A DNA stretch of 51,225 bases. It comes from CAYJCL01 sp964370475 (GTDB taxonomy: Bacteria; Bacillota_I; Bacilli_A; RF39; UBA660). Made by a program: the position numbers and the translations under genes. A model generated the notes under the pieces. That model was not told where the DNA came from, searched no databases, and saw only the letters and a list, made by a program, of their open reading frames with translations. The stretch covers positions 1-51,225 of the forward strand of contig CAYJJI010000008.1 of the NCBI GenBank assembly GCA_964370475.1, given 5' to 3'. Shown in pieces: positions 1 through 8,655 of this stretch. Positions within the stretch are counted from its first letter, which is position 1. Each line of letters starts with the position of its first letter.

Positions 1-1
1 C

Positions 2-55
2 TTGGTGGGATTTGTGTATCGGATTAAACGATCCAATATATATGCCTATTTTCAT
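2..55 (-). CDS. nadD: Nicotinate-mononucleotide adenylyltransferase, N-terminal fragment
   Basis: Only the first 18 codons lie in the window; the rest runs off the left edge. They read MKIGIYIGSFNPIHKSHQ, the nucleotidyltransferase start strand and the GSFNPxHxxH signature typical of NadD. The enzyme adenylates nicotinate mononucleotide to deamido-NAD, the step between PncB and NadE. The ATG lies one base after the nadE stop, and an AGGAG ribosome binding site sits inside the nadE 3' end, so the two are translationally coupled. A related nucleotidyltransferase such as CoaD has a similar start, but the FNP variant and the operon context favour NadD. Confidence 0.75.
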   Translation of the reverse strand, partial: MKIGIYIGSFNPIHKSHQ

Positions 56-56
56 C

Positions 57-1964
57 TTATTCTCCTATATCTTTTATCCACAACTCATATGATGCATCGC
101 TGGGCATTCTTAAATCTCCTCTTGGACTTACTGCTATCGAACCTACTTTTGGCCCATCTGGTAGTGTACTTCTTTTGAATTGTTGAGTGAAAAATTTTGT
201 TATAAATATTTTTAACCAATGTTTTATTTCTTCTTCTTTGTAATTATCTTCAAATGTTTCTCGAGCTATTTTTAATATTTTACTAGGTGTTGCTCCGTAT
301 CTTAAGAAATGATAAGTGAAGAAGTCATGTAAAACGTATGGTCCTATTTTTGATTCTGTTTGTTGGATAATATTTCCTTTTTCGTCTGGTGGAAGCAATT
401 CTGGACTTATTGGAGTTGCCAAGATATCTTGTAGTATTTTAGAATTAGTAGTACTTTGAATATATTCTACTAAATGTCTTACTAAAGTTTTTGGAATTCC
501 TGTATTTACTGAATAGTTACTCATATGATCTCCATTATATGTACACCAACCTAGAATAAGTTCTGATAGATCTCCTGTACCTATGACTAGTGCATTTTCT
601 TTATTAGCTATATCCATCAGTATTTGTGTTCTTTCTCTAGCTTGTGAGTTTTCATAAGTTATACTTCTGTCTTCTTTTGGTAGCTTTATATCTTTGAAAT
701 GTTGCAAACAAGATGCTTTTATATCTATTTCTTTTAATGTTGCTTTGTATTCTTTTACTAAGTTACATGCATTAATATAAGTTCTATTAGTTGTTCCGAA
801 TCCTGGAAGTGTAATAGCTATTATATTTTTTGGGTCAATATTTAATTTCTTGTATGCTTCTAATATTACTAGAAACGCTAATGTAGAGTCAAGTCCTCCT
901 GATATCCCTATAACAGTTTTCGTTATATTAGTATGCTTTAATCTTTTAGCTAGAGCACTACTTTGAATATTTAATATTTCATTACATCTGTTATTTTTTG
1001 CAACATTGTTATTAGGAACGAATGGGTATTTTTCGTATTTTCTATTTATTGTTGTATTACTTTTAGTTTTTATTTTAACTAAGTGATATTTTTCGCTATC
1101 CAAAGGGTTAAAGTTAGAGTTATTAATACGATCATTAATAATTCTTTGGACATCTATATCTGTGATTATTAAACTTGATTCAAATGTGTTATTAGTTTTT
1201 TCTTCTAATAGTAATCCGTTTTCTGCTATCATTGAATGACCCGAAAAAACTAGATCTGTTGTTGATTCGTTAATTCCACTTGAGGTGTATACGTATCCAC
1301 ATAGTAATTTTGCACTTTGTATTGATACTAGTTGTTTTCTAAAATAGTTTTTTCCTATTAATTCATTACTTGCTGATGGATTGAATATTATTGTCGCTCC
1401 ATTTAGTGCGTGATTTATTGAAGGAGAGTTAGGATGCCATAGATCTTCGCATATTTCTATAGCAAAAGTTATATTTTTATTTTCTTGATCTTGAAATAAG
1501 ATATTTTTTGATATAATTGTTTCTTGATTAAGAATTGTTATATTTTCATTTTTGATATTTAAACCTGATTTGAACCATCTTTTTTCATAAAATTCGTTAT
1601 TATTAGGAACATACGTTTTAGGTACTATTCCTAATATCTTTCCCTTTTCTATCACTACTGCTGTATTATATAAGCTGTTTTCATGTAGTATAGGTATACC
1701 TATTATTGATATTATATCTATGTTTTTTGTTTTTATTAACAATTCATTTAAGTAGTTAATAGATTCATTTATTAGTAAGTCCTGTTTAAACAAATCAGCA
1801 CAAGTATAACCGGTTAGTGATAACTCTGGTGTAGTTAATATTCTTACTTCTTTTGATGCTGCTATTTTTATTTCTTTTATTAGCTGCTCTGCATTATATT
1901 TTATATCTCCTACTACTAGTTTTGGAGTTAAGGCTGCTACTTTTATTAATCCATCTTTTTTCAT
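57..1964 (-). CDS. nadE: Glutamine-dependent NAD+ synthetase
   Basis: 635 aa, two-domain enzyme converting deamido-NAD to NAD using ammonia from glutamine. The N-terminal nitrilase-type glutaminase domain (about 1-275) has the triad Glu47 (TPELSLTGY), Lys116 (VPKTYVP) and Cys172 (EICEDLW). The C-terminal synthetase domain carries the ATP-pyrophosphatase loop SGGLDS at 355-360. Length is typical of the bacterial glutamine-dependent form, so the cell need not rely on free ammonia. It starts 2 bases after the upstream NUDIX stop and is followed after one base by nadD, placing it fourth in the NAD salvage operon. Confidence 0.95.
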   Translation of the reverse strand: MKKDGLIKVAALTPKLVVGDIKYNAEQLIKEIKIAASKEVRILTTPELSLTGYTCADLFKQDLLINESINYLNELLIKTKNIDIISIIGIPILHENSLYNTAVVIEKGKILGIVPKTYVPNNNEFYEKRWFKSGLNIKNENITILNQETIISKNILFQDQENKNITFAIEICEDLWHPNSPSINHALNGATIIFNPSASNELIGKNYFRKQLVSIQSAKLLCGYVYTSSGINESTTDLVFSGHSMIAENGLLLEEKTNNTFESSLIITDIDVQRIINDRINNSNFNPLDSEKYHLVKIKTKSNTTINRKYEKYPFVPNNNVAKNNRCNEILNIQSSALAKRLKHTNITKTVIGISGGLDSTLAFLVILEAYKKLNIDPKNIIAITLPGFGTTNRTYINACNLVKEYKATLKEIDIKASCLQHFKDIKLPKEDRSITYENSQARERTQILMDIANKENALVIGTGDLSELILGWCTYNGDHMSNYSVNTGIPKTLVRHLVEYIQSTTNSKILQDILATPISPELLPPDEKGNIIQQTESKIGPYVLHDFFTYHFLRYGATPSKILKIARETFEDNYKEEEIKHWLKIFITKFFTQQFKRSTLPDGPKVGSIAVSPRGDLRMPSDASYELWIKDIGE

Positions 1965-1966
1965 TT

Positions 1967-2560
1967 TTATCTCTTTCTAATTAATTGTTTTGATTTTTCA
2001 AATGCATATGCTGAGTTTAGACCAGTCATGTAACCTTTTGATATTAATTCTTCTATTTCATCACTTGTGAATGTCATATATCTAATTATTTCATCTTCAT
2101 CTAATTCTTGATTATATTCTTTTTTTGCATTAGTTCCTAAGAAGTAACTATTAAGTGCTGCTGATATTCCTTGATCTTGATAGAATTGACCTAATAAAGT
2201 AATGTTCTCTACTGTATAACCTGTTTCTTCTCTCAGTTCTCTTTTAGCTGAGGCTAGTATATCTTCTTGATAGTCAACGTACCCTGCGGGGAATCCTATG
2301 TCTACTGTTCTTTTTGTAAATACTCTTGGTTCTATAGCTACTAGAAATTCGTTAGTTTCTGTAACTGGTACGATGATTGATGCACTGCCATCTGAGTTTC
2401 CTTTCCTTAACTTTTCTCTATTTATTATTTCGTTATTATTTAATTTTATTTGATATTGTTCTGTTTTAAGAAATGTTGAGTTTTTATTTATTCTTTTTAT
2501 TTTTTTTGTTTTTAATTCTACGAAATACTTGTTTAATTCTTCTATTTTGTTAGATCGCAT
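1967..2560 (-). CDS. NUDIX hydrolase, ADP-ribose pyrophosphatase-like
   Basis: 197 aa. A complete Nudix box GX5EX7REUXEEXGU is visible, beginning at the Gly of AGYVDYQED and ending REETGY, so metal-dependent pyrophosphohydrolase activity is expected. The box is preceded by FPAGYV, as in ADP-ribose pyrophosphatases, where PAG precedes the helix. The N-terminal about 55 residues are extra. The start overlaps the pncB stop by 11 bases and the end abuts nadE. Cleaving ADP-ribose or NAD-related by-products would fit a place in an NAD operon, but the substrate is inferred from context. There is no winged-helix domain, so this is not the NrtR regulator. Confidence 0.85.
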   Translation of the reverse strand: MRSNKIEELNKYFVELKTKKIKRINKNSTFLKTEQYQIKLNNNEIINREKLRKGNSDGSASIIVPVTETNEFLVAIEPRVFTKRTVDIGFPAGYVDYQEDILASAKRELREETGYTVENITLLGQFYQDQGISAALNSYFLGTNAKKEYNQELDEDEIIRYMTFTSDEIEELISKGYMTGLNSAYAFEKSKQLIRKR

Positions 2561-4019
2561 TATTTACTCTTTTTCTGGTTTTTTGAATTAAATCATTTTT
2601 AAAATTTAAGTAATCTTCTGTTGCATCTACATAATATTCATGAGGCATTGTTGTTCTTTTTATTTCTGGATACAATTTGTTCATTTGTTCATTGCAATAT
2701 TTTATTTTTTCAGTCATTGAAGGTTCATCATATACTAATTTTCCGTTTATAAATATGGGTATGTGAAGATTTACTATTTCATAATTAGTTAGGGTCTTGT
2801 TATCTAAATTATTTTTAAAACTTATTATTTTTATTTCGTTTTCAGGTAATTCTTTATTTTCTAATTCCAAGATATCAGTTATTGCATATCCTGTTTCTTT
2901 ATCAAATAATCGATATACTTTTTTATATCCTGGATTCACTATTTTGAAAGCATCTTCACTTAGTTTTATTTTTGGAGTCCACTTATCTTCTTTTAATGCT
3001 ACTTCTTTATATACACATCCCATTCTACCATTTGGTTTTGATATATTATCTCCTACTCCTAAGATATCAAATTCTGCTCCTTGAGTTTTTAATGCTTCTA
3101 TAGTTTGAGCATTTAATCCATTACTAAGTACTATTTTTGTTTGGGAAAATCCTGCTTCTCTTAGCATTCTTCTTGATTCTTTTGACAGATATGCTAGATC
3201 TCCTGAATCGATTCTTATTCCAATGTTATTTGTTGGTAAGTTATTATCTTCCATCCATTTAAATGTTTTGATAGCATTAGGTATACCACTTTTTAATGTG
3301 TTATATGTATCTACTAATAACGTACAATTATCAGGATATACTTTAGCGTATGCAATGAAGGCTTCTAATTCATTGTCGAATGATTCTATAAAGCTATGAG
3401 CTTGTGTACCTTGTGGTTTTAGACCAAGCATGTTTGCTGCTAATACATTACTTGTAGCGTCACATCCTGCCATTATCCCATATATAGATGAATCTAGTGC
3501 AGCTTCTTGACCGTCCGCTCTTCTTGCTCCGAATTCTAATACTTTTACTCCTTTAGGAGCTGCTTCTACTATATTTCTTGCTCCAGTAGCATGTTCCATT
3601 GCTCCGTTAACAATTGATAGAAGTGATGTTTCAATTATTTGAGCTTCTATAAGTGGGGCTTTTATTGTAACTAGTGGTTCGTTTGGAAATACTGGAGTTC
3701 CATCTGGAATAGCTGTTATTGTTCCTGTGAATTTGAAATCTTTCATATATTCAATAAATTCTTTTTGGTATCCATTTTGTTCCAAATACTTAATACTTTC
3801 TTTGTTGAATTTTAAACTTCTTATGTATGGTATTATTTTATCTAATCCTGCCATAATTGCATAACTTCCATTATTTGGTACTTTTCTGAAGAAGATATCA
3901 AATATCACTTCTTTTTCATGAATATTATTATAAAAATATGAATTACTCATAGATAGTTGATATTGATCTGTTAATAATTCGTAGTTTCTTGCTAATCTAT
4001 TATATCCATTATATTCCAT
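2550..4019 (-). CDS. pncB: Nicotinate phosphoribosyltransferase
   Basis: 489 aa from the chosen start; joins nicotinate and PRPP to make nicotinate mononucleotide. Family landmarks are LLTDQYQLSM near the N terminus, EFGARRADG in the middle, the GIRIDSGDLAYLS phosphate-binding strand, and ILGVGDNISKPNG. A longer reading adds seven residues from an ATG at 4040, but that ATG lies inside pncA. The start at 4019 has GGAG ten bases upstream and gives the family's usual N terminus. It begins one base after the pncA stop, the next step in the same pathway. Confidence 0.94.
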   Translation of the reverse strand: MEYNGYNRLARNYELLTDQYQLSMSNSYFYNNIHEKEVIFDIFFRKVPNNGSYAIMAGLDKIIPYIRSLKFNKESIKYLEQNGYQKEFIEYMKDFKFTGTITAIPDGTPVFPNEPLVTIKAPLIEAQIIETSLLSIVNGAMEHATGARNIVEAAPKGVKVLEFGARRADGQEAALDSSIYGIMAGCDATSNVLAANMLGLKPQGTQAHSFIESFDNELEAFIAYAKVYPDNCTLLVDTYNTLKSGIPNAIKTFKWMEDNNLPTNNIGIRIDSGDLAYLSKESRRMLREAGFSQTKIVLSNGLNAQTIEALKTQGAEFDILGVGDNISKPNGRMGCVYKEVALKEDKWTPKIKLSEDAFKIVNPGYKKVYRLFDKETGYAITDILELENKELPENEIKIISFKNNLDNKTLTNYEIVNLHIPIFINGKLVYDEPSMTEKIKYCNEQMNKLYPEIKRTTMPHEYYVDATEDYLNFKNDLIQKTRKRVNNAI

Positions 4020-4020
4020 A

Positions 4021-4608
4021 TTATTTTTTCTCCATTTCATATTTTTTCACTAATTTAATTCCTAAATTTTTCATCATTGATAGTGCCATATCTTGACAAT
4101 CTTTTTGATCATGAATATTCTCTATGTGGTATGTTGCTACTGCATTTTCTGGAATTATTATATCCATTTTAATGTTTTGTTGGTCATAGTAACTTTTTAG
4201 TGGCATTGCTAAATTTGCTACGCACATATCACTTTCACAACCTATAATTACACATTCTTCTATTTTTTTTAGATTTGTAATATGTCTCATAAATTCTTTC
4301 GAATACATAGCACTTATGGCGTTCTTTTCAGCTATTAACACTTCACTTTCGTACTTAATTAATTCTTCTACCATTTCTGCTTCTTTTGTACCTTTAATAC
4401 AGTGTTGTGGAAAACTATTAAACTCTACTGAATCTGGTGTATGTGAATCTTTTACAAATATTACTGCTTGTTCTTTTTGTAAAAATTCTTCTACTAGTCT
4501 TATTGCTTCTGGAATTATTTTCTTAATACTTCCAGAAGCTAAATTCCCTTCTGTAACAAATCCTTTTAATAAATCTACTACGATTAATACTTTTCTTGCT
4601 TCTGTCAT
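4021..4608 (-). CDS. pncA: Nicotinamidase (isochorismatase-like cysteine hydrolase)
   Basis: 195 aa; deamidates nicotinamide to nicotinate, the entry to the Preiss-Handler route. The catalytic triad is visible as Asp12 (VVDLLKGF), Lys95 (AEKNAISAMYS) and Cys129 (CESDMCVANLA). Metal ligands are Asp54, His56 and His69 in KDSHTPDS and FPQHC. It is the first gene of a five-gene operon and sits directly behind the consensus promoter at 4687-4715. The ribosome binding site is AGAGG, about seven bases before the ATG. The context of pncB, nadE and nadD behind it makes nicotinamidase much more likely than another isochorismatase-family role. Confidence 0.93.
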   Translation of the reverse strand: MTEARKVLIVVDLLKGFVTEGNLASGSIKKIIPEAIRLVEEFLQKEQAVIFVKDSHTPDSVEFNSFPQHCIKGTKEAEMVEELIKYESEVLIAEKNAISAMYSKEFMRHITNLKKIEECVIIGCESDMCVANLAMPLKSYYDQQNIKMDIIIPENAVATYHIENIHDQKDCQDMALSMMKNLGIKLVKKYEMEKK

Positions 4609-4625
4609 TTTAATCCTCTTTCTTT

Positions 4626-4650
4626 TGTTATTATCTTTTTGTTAATAACA
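4626..4650. promoter_or_regulatory. Second copy of the GTTATTA palindrome in the pncA leader
   Basis: Arms TGTTATTA and TAATAACA, spacer nine bases, with the same half-site as the palindrome at 4678-4700. It lies downstream of the predicted start of transcription. Two copies suggest cooperative binding or a roadblock. It is AT-rich, so chance similarity cannot be excluded. Confidence 0.4.
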
Positions 4651-4677
4651 TTTTTAAAAATAATTACAACTTTCGTT

Positions 4678-4700
4678 GTTATTAACATTATATTAATAAC
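4678..4700. promoter_or_regulatory. Palindromic operator overlapping the pncA -10 box
   Basis: Perfect 8-bp inverted repeat, arms GTTATTAA and TTAATAAC separated by seven bases. The spacer contains the -10 hexamer of the NAD operon promoter, so a protein bound here would block RNA polymerase. A repressor sensing NAD or niacin is the obvious guess; the regulator is not in the window. Confidence 0.6.
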
Positions 4701-4715
4701 ATGGTGGTTTGTCAA
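4687..4715 (-). promoter_or_regulatory. Sigma-A promoter of the pncA-pncB-NUDIX-nadE-nadD operon
   Basis: On the minus strand a perfect -35 box TTGACA (4715-4710) is followed by a 17-base spacer and a perfect -10 box TATAAT (4692-4687). Transcription should begin near 4680, leaving a leader of about 70 bases before pncA. Confidence 0.85.
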
Positions 4716-4727
4716 CTATTTTTTTCA

Positions 4728-4766
4728 TTGGTGCATTTATTTATGTGGTATACTATATCTAGGAGG
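4728..4766 (+). promoter_or_regulatory. Promoter and ribosome binding site of the divergent NUDIX gene
   Basis: A TATACT -10 box (4749-4754) lies 15 bases after a weak -35 TTGGTG (4728-4733). The very strong ribosome binding site AGGAGG (4761-4766) is four bases before the ATG at 4771 and decides that start over an in-frame ATG-less extension upstream. Confidence 0.45.
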
Positions 4767-4770
4767 ATTT

Positions 4771-5328
4771 ATGATTAGAAATTTAATTGAAAAATATGTA
4801 CCTATTGATAATGTTGAAGTTGCTGATAAGTCTTTAACCTTAGATTTTATTGATTCTTTTCAAGATGTTTTAACTAGAAATAACAAGATTGGTCACTTCA
4901 CTTCTAGTGCTTGGGTTACTAACAAAGATAGAGATAAATTATTGATGGTTTATCATAATATTTATGATTCTTGGTGCTGGACAGGAGGACATGCTGATGG
5001 CGAGGAGGATTTGCTTGGCGTTGCTTTGAGAGAAGTTACTGAGGAAACTGGACTTACTAATATCAAACCATTATCTAATGATATTTTTGCCCTTGATGTT
5101 TTAACTGTAATCAGACATGTTAAAAGAGGAGAAAATATCCCCTCTCATTTACATTTTAATGTTACATTTTTAGTTGAAGCAGATGAAAAAGATGTTTTAA
5201 CTCATCAACCTGATGAAAATACTGGCGTTAAATGGATTGACTATGATAACGTCATAGATTCTACTACTGAGGAACATATGAAACCAGTTTATGCTAAATT
5301 ATTACGAAAATTAAAAGACTTTAAATAA
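4771..5328 (+). CDS. NUDIX hydrolase family protein
   Basis: 185 aa. The Nudix box is clear: GGHADGEEDLLGVALREVTEETGL, following WCWTGGHADGEED. The segment HFTSSAWVTN just before it is usual in a large group of Firmicutes NUDIX proteins of unknown substrate. The start at 4771 is fixed by AGGAGG; an upstream extension would add a hydrophobic stretch read through the promoter. It is divergent from the NAD operon and shares its regulatory gap, which could mean shared control. It lacks the C-terminal winged helix of NrtR, so it is probably not the regulator. Confidence 0.85.
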   Translation: MIRNLIEKYVPIDNVEVADKSLTLDFIDSFQDVLTRNNKIGHFTSSAWVTNKDRDKLLMVYHNIYDSWCWTGGHADGEEDLLGVALREVTEETGLTNIKPLSNDIFALDVLTVIRHVKRGENIPSHLHFNVTFLVEADEKDVLTHQPDENTGVKWIDYDNVIDSTTEEHMKPVYAKLLRKLKDFK

Positions 5329-5337
5329 GTCTTTTTT
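5313..5337. terminator. Bidirectional terminator between convergent genes
   Basis: Stem AAAAGACTT / AAGTCTTTT with a five-base loop and T runs on both sides, covering the NUDIX stop codon and abutting the stop of the large minus-strand gene. Confidence 0.75.
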
Positions 5338-7924
5338 ATATTTTCATTTCTTCATTTTTTTCTTGATCTATTATTTCTATTATTATTTTTTGTTTATTTT
5401 TTATTTCGTTAGTATCTAAGTTTGGATATAGTAATATTAATTCATCTATTTTAATTATTAACTTTTGTAGTTCTTCTACTTCTTGTTTTGTAGATATTGA
5501 TGAATCAATAGCGCTATTTAATATTATACTTATTTCTTCTTCTGTTAAGACATTATGTATTTCGTCTAATTCCAATAAGCTATTAATATTATAGAGTGTA
5601 TTAGAAATTTCAAATATTTTGTTATCTAGTAATGATTTTTTTAGTATTTGAATACTCTCTTCTAGAACTGTTTTAAATTCTGGTATTTCTTTATATTTCA
5701 TATATCTTTCTATGGTATTTTTCATTGTTCTAGGATCATATCTTATTGTCTGAGACATTGTAATAGTAATAGTTTTAATAAAAATATTTTTAAGGTATGG
5801 TGTTTTTTCATACATTTTTAAAGTTTCTTTATATGCCTCTATACTATTATTATCTGCTCTGTCATTTATTTTTATTAGTGAGTCTCCTATTGTGAATAAG
5901 TTATCAGATGAATTTATTTTTTTAGTTATTTCTGGATGTTTTTTAGATAATTTACTTAGTTCGAAATCTATTAGTGTTTTTTTACTTTCTTTAGATTGTT
6001 CATTTACTGAAAATTCTATAAATTCTTTTGAACTAATTATGTCTTTGTAATCGTTATTATCTGATATGTAGTTATTTATTATTTGATTACTTACTTCATC
6101 ATAAATCATATTTACTAATTTGTTTTTATTACTAGATATTCCTTTATTATTTGCTATTACATTTATGTTTTTTTGATAGTTTTCAGTATTATATAAAACT
6201 AATAATTTTTGTAGTTCTTCTTTTGTTAGTTTTTCTAGATCAGTTATTATTCCGTTTAACTCCTCGTTATACATTAAGTAGTCTAGAATTCTTAAATCTT
6301 TTTTAGACAGTGCTTTGAATAAATTTACTATACTCGGTTGTTTCTTAAGTAATACTTTAACTATTTTAGATTCATATAAAGGATTGATTTTAAAATTATA
6401 ATTTTGTAAATCTTTTTCGAAATAGTCTATTTGCCTTTCAATATCAAAGTCTTTTTTATTTAAATTATATTCTGTGATAGTTTCTGCATACATAACATAA
6501 AGTGTATGCGGGTAGTTATTATTATTTTTTGTTGTTTCACGATATAGTTTATCAAATACTTCTTTATATTCATTTAAAGTTATTTTTTGTTCTTTGAGTC
6601 TTTTACTGTAATAATTTAAAGTAATAACATTGTAAATATTTCTTTTGTACATAGTAAATATTTCTTCTGTAATATCATCTTTGTTTTTATATATTTGGTA
6701 ATTATTTAAAGTTTCTGCCTTTATTATTAATGTAACATTATTATCTTCTTTATATAGTAGTTCTCTCATAATTTTGTTAACGTGTGATTCTATTTGATTT
6801 TCTGGAATTTCACTTGCTTTTATTTCTGATAGAATCAGCATTGATGTTATGCTAAATAATTCAATATTAGATACTTCTAATATTTGTTTGGCACTACTTA
6901 TTTGATTTAGTACCTCGATAATTTTTTCGGTTCTTTTTTCTTTTATTTTACATTCTTTTATCGATTCATAACTTTTAGATGAGAGTTCTTCTATTATTTC
7001 ACTCATATATTTTTTTGTTTTTTTAGGATCTACTTCGAAAGATTCATTTAAATAGTTAACTTTTGTTCCCATTTCACTTAATTTTAGACTGTAATTTACA
7101 TAAAATTCTTCTGGAATGTTTGGATATTTTTCTTTGATATCTTTGATATCTGTTGTTTTTTCTTCTACTAACTGGTTGTAAATTATATTTTGAATTATTT
7201 CATTATTATGTAAATAAATTGGGTCAATTTCTCCAATTTTTTTATTTATTTTTTGTTTGCATATTCGTTCTATAATATCTTTTTCTTCTTTATATAAATT
7301 TTGAAGAGTTGGGTTTTCAGTTTCGTATTTTAAAAGTTTGTCAGCGTTGTTACCACCTATATTTTTAGCCAGTTGTTGGTAAAACTTTGTTAAATGAAAA
7401 TCTTCACTAAATTTGTTATTTCCTGTTATATATGAATATATTAATTTTTCATTTGAAATTGAAGATATTGTTCTTATTATTGTATTTGAATTTAGATAAT
7501 CTGTTTCTTTAAATTTATCTGATTTATAATTTTCTTTGTATATTATATCTGATAATAAATCAGCTATTCCTTCTTCGTATCTAACTAATTTTTCTTCACC
7601 TTGATAGAATCTAGTAGTTGCGTGAGTAAGTTCGTGTAGTAATACCCTTATTAGCTTTTCTTTATGAAGGTTTTGATTGTTTACAACTTCATTTATTAGA
7701 TTTTCATTTATTTTTAAATAATATTCATTATCTAGTTTTGTTATTGCTGCATGTGCAGATGTGCTTTTATATATTACTCTGTTTATATTATATAGATGGT
7801 CTTTTAATTTTTGATATTCCTCTACATTTCGGGTATATTTTTGTAAATGATTCAGATACATTTCTATTGATTCGTCTATAATTTTATTTATTTGAGAATT
7901 TTCTAATTTATCCCTATTATTCAT
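5336..7924 (-). CDS. Large cytoplasmic HExxH protein of unknown function
   Basis: 862 aa with no signal peptide or membrane segment. A zinc-peptidase motif HELTH is at 97-101, followed after 15-20 residues by YEEGIADLLSD (116-126). That spacing and the EExxAD strand resemble the third ligand and supporting Asp of gluzincins. The remaining 700 residues are rich in Lys, Glu, Ile and Asn and look wholly alpha-helical with no recognisable domain. It is a monocistronic minus-strand gene with its own upstream gap. A proteolytic role is only suggested by the motif. I do not recognise the family. Confidence 0.6.
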   Translation of the reverse strand: MNNRDKLENSQINKIIDESIEMYLNHLQKYTRNVEEYQKLKDHLYNINRVIYKSTSAHAAITKLDNEYYLKINENLINEVVNNQNLHKEKLIRVLLHELTHATTRFYQGEEKLVRYEEGIADLLSDIIYKENYKSDKFKETDYLNSNTIIRTISSISNEKLIYSYITGNNKFSEDFHLTKFYQQLAKNIGGNNADKLLKYETENPTLQNLYKEEKDIIERICKQKINKKIGEIDPIYLHNNEIIQNIIYNQLVEEKTTDIKDIKEKYPNIPEEFYVNYSLKLSEMGTKVNYLNESFEVDPKKTKKYMSEIIEELSSKSYESIKECKIKEKRTEKIIEVLNQISSAKQILEVSNIELFSITSMLILSEIKASEIPENQIESHVNKIMRELLYKEDNNVTLIIKAETLNNYQIYKNKDDITEEIFTMYKRNIYNVITLNYYSKRLKEQKITLNEYKEVFDKLYRETTKNNNNYPHTLYVMYAETITEYNLNKKDFDIERQIDYFEKDLQNYNFKINPLYESKIVKVLLKKQPSIVNLFKALSKKDLRILDYLMYNEELNGIITDLEKLTKEELQKLLVLYNTENYQKNINVIANNKGISSNKNKLVNMIYDEVSNQIINNYISDNNDYKDIISSKEFIEFSVNEQSKESKKTLIDFELSKLSKKHPEITKKINSSDNLFTIGDSLIKINDRADNNSIEAYKETLKMYEKTPYLKNIFIKTITITMSQTIRYDPRTMKNTIERYMKYKEIPEFKTVLEESIQILKKSLLDNKIFEISNTLYNINSLLELDEIHNVLTEEEISIILNSAIDSSISTKQEVEELQKLIIKIDELILLYPNLDTNEIKNKQKIIIEIIDQEKNEEMKI

Positions 7925-7951
7925 GTATTATCACCTTATTTATTATAGCAT

Positions 7952-7977
7952 AAAAAAGAATAGTTACTCAACTATTC
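7952..7977 (-). terminator. Terminator of the diguanylate cyclase gene
   Basis: Stem GAATAGTT / AACTATTC with loop ACTC, followed on the minus strand by a T run. The stem overlaps the last codons of the gene. Confidence 0.65.
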
Positions 7978-8629
7978 GATTTCTTTTCAATTGATTGTTT
8001 TTTTCTTTTTCATATATGGTTATTTGACCTTTTCCACTATGTTTAGATTCTAATATTTTATCATCTGTTCCTTTTAATAATTCTTCCAAGTTATCTGTTG
8101 CTTTATCGAATATTGTTACTCCAGCACTCATAGATAATTCTTTACCTGGTGGTATTTTTTTATTGTTTTTTTCATATAGTTGTTTTCCATAGGCGATTAT
8201 TGCTTGTTGAATAGAATGTGAACGGATGAAAATATCATTTATATTTGAATTAGCGAAGAAGATACAAAATTCATCTCCTCCATATCTAACTATTGCATCA
8301 CTTTGACGAGTATTTTTTTCAAAAATATTTACTATTTCTTTTAGAGCTTGGTCTCCTTGATCATGACCCATTGTATCGTTTACATTTTTAAAATTATCTA
8401 TGTCTATATTTAATATTATAAATTCTGGAATATTAGTTTTAGCTAGAAATGTTTGAATTCCTCTTCTTAACATCGCTCCAGTTAATAAGTCGTAATCTAT
8501 TTCTTTTTGTAGTTTATTTAGCGCTTTTTCTAATATTTCTATTCTATTAGTTAGCTTCTTTATTTGTAAATCTTGTCTTTTATTTTCTCTTATTTTTTCT
8601 TTATATAGTTTTTCGTAATCTCTATGCAT
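7964..8629 (-). CDS. Diguanylate cyclase (GGDEF domain)
   Basis: 221 aa: an N-terminal coiled coil (about 5-45) followed directly by a GGDEF domain. The active-site loop is intact, RYGGDEF with GGDEF at 117-121, and the metal/GTP strand reads NIDIDNFKNVNDTMGHDQGD. An inhibitory I-site RQSD (108-111) is placed exactly five residues before GGDEF. It should therefore make cyclic di-GMP and be product-inhibited. There is no sensory or membrane domain; dimerisation is probably through the coiled coil. The gene is followed by its own terminator. Confidence 0.9.
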   Translation of the reverse strand: MHRDYEKLYKEKIRENKRQDLQIKKLTNRIEILEKALNKLQKEIDYDLLTGAMLRRGIQTFLAKTNIPEFIILNIDIDNFKNVNDTMGHDQGDQALKEIVNIFEKNTRQSDAIVRYGGDEFCIFFANSNINDIFIRSHSIQQAIIAYGKQLYEKNNKKIPPGKELSMSAGVTIFDKATDNLEELLKGTDDKILESKHSGKGQITIYEKEKNNQLKRNRIVE

Positions 8630-8655
8630 AGTACTCCTTTAATAAATATATTATA

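Noticed and set aside
4771..5328. Divergent NUDIX protein as an NrtR-type NAD regulator
   Set aside because: It has an intact catalytic Nudix box and no C-terminal winged helix; it is too short for NrtR.
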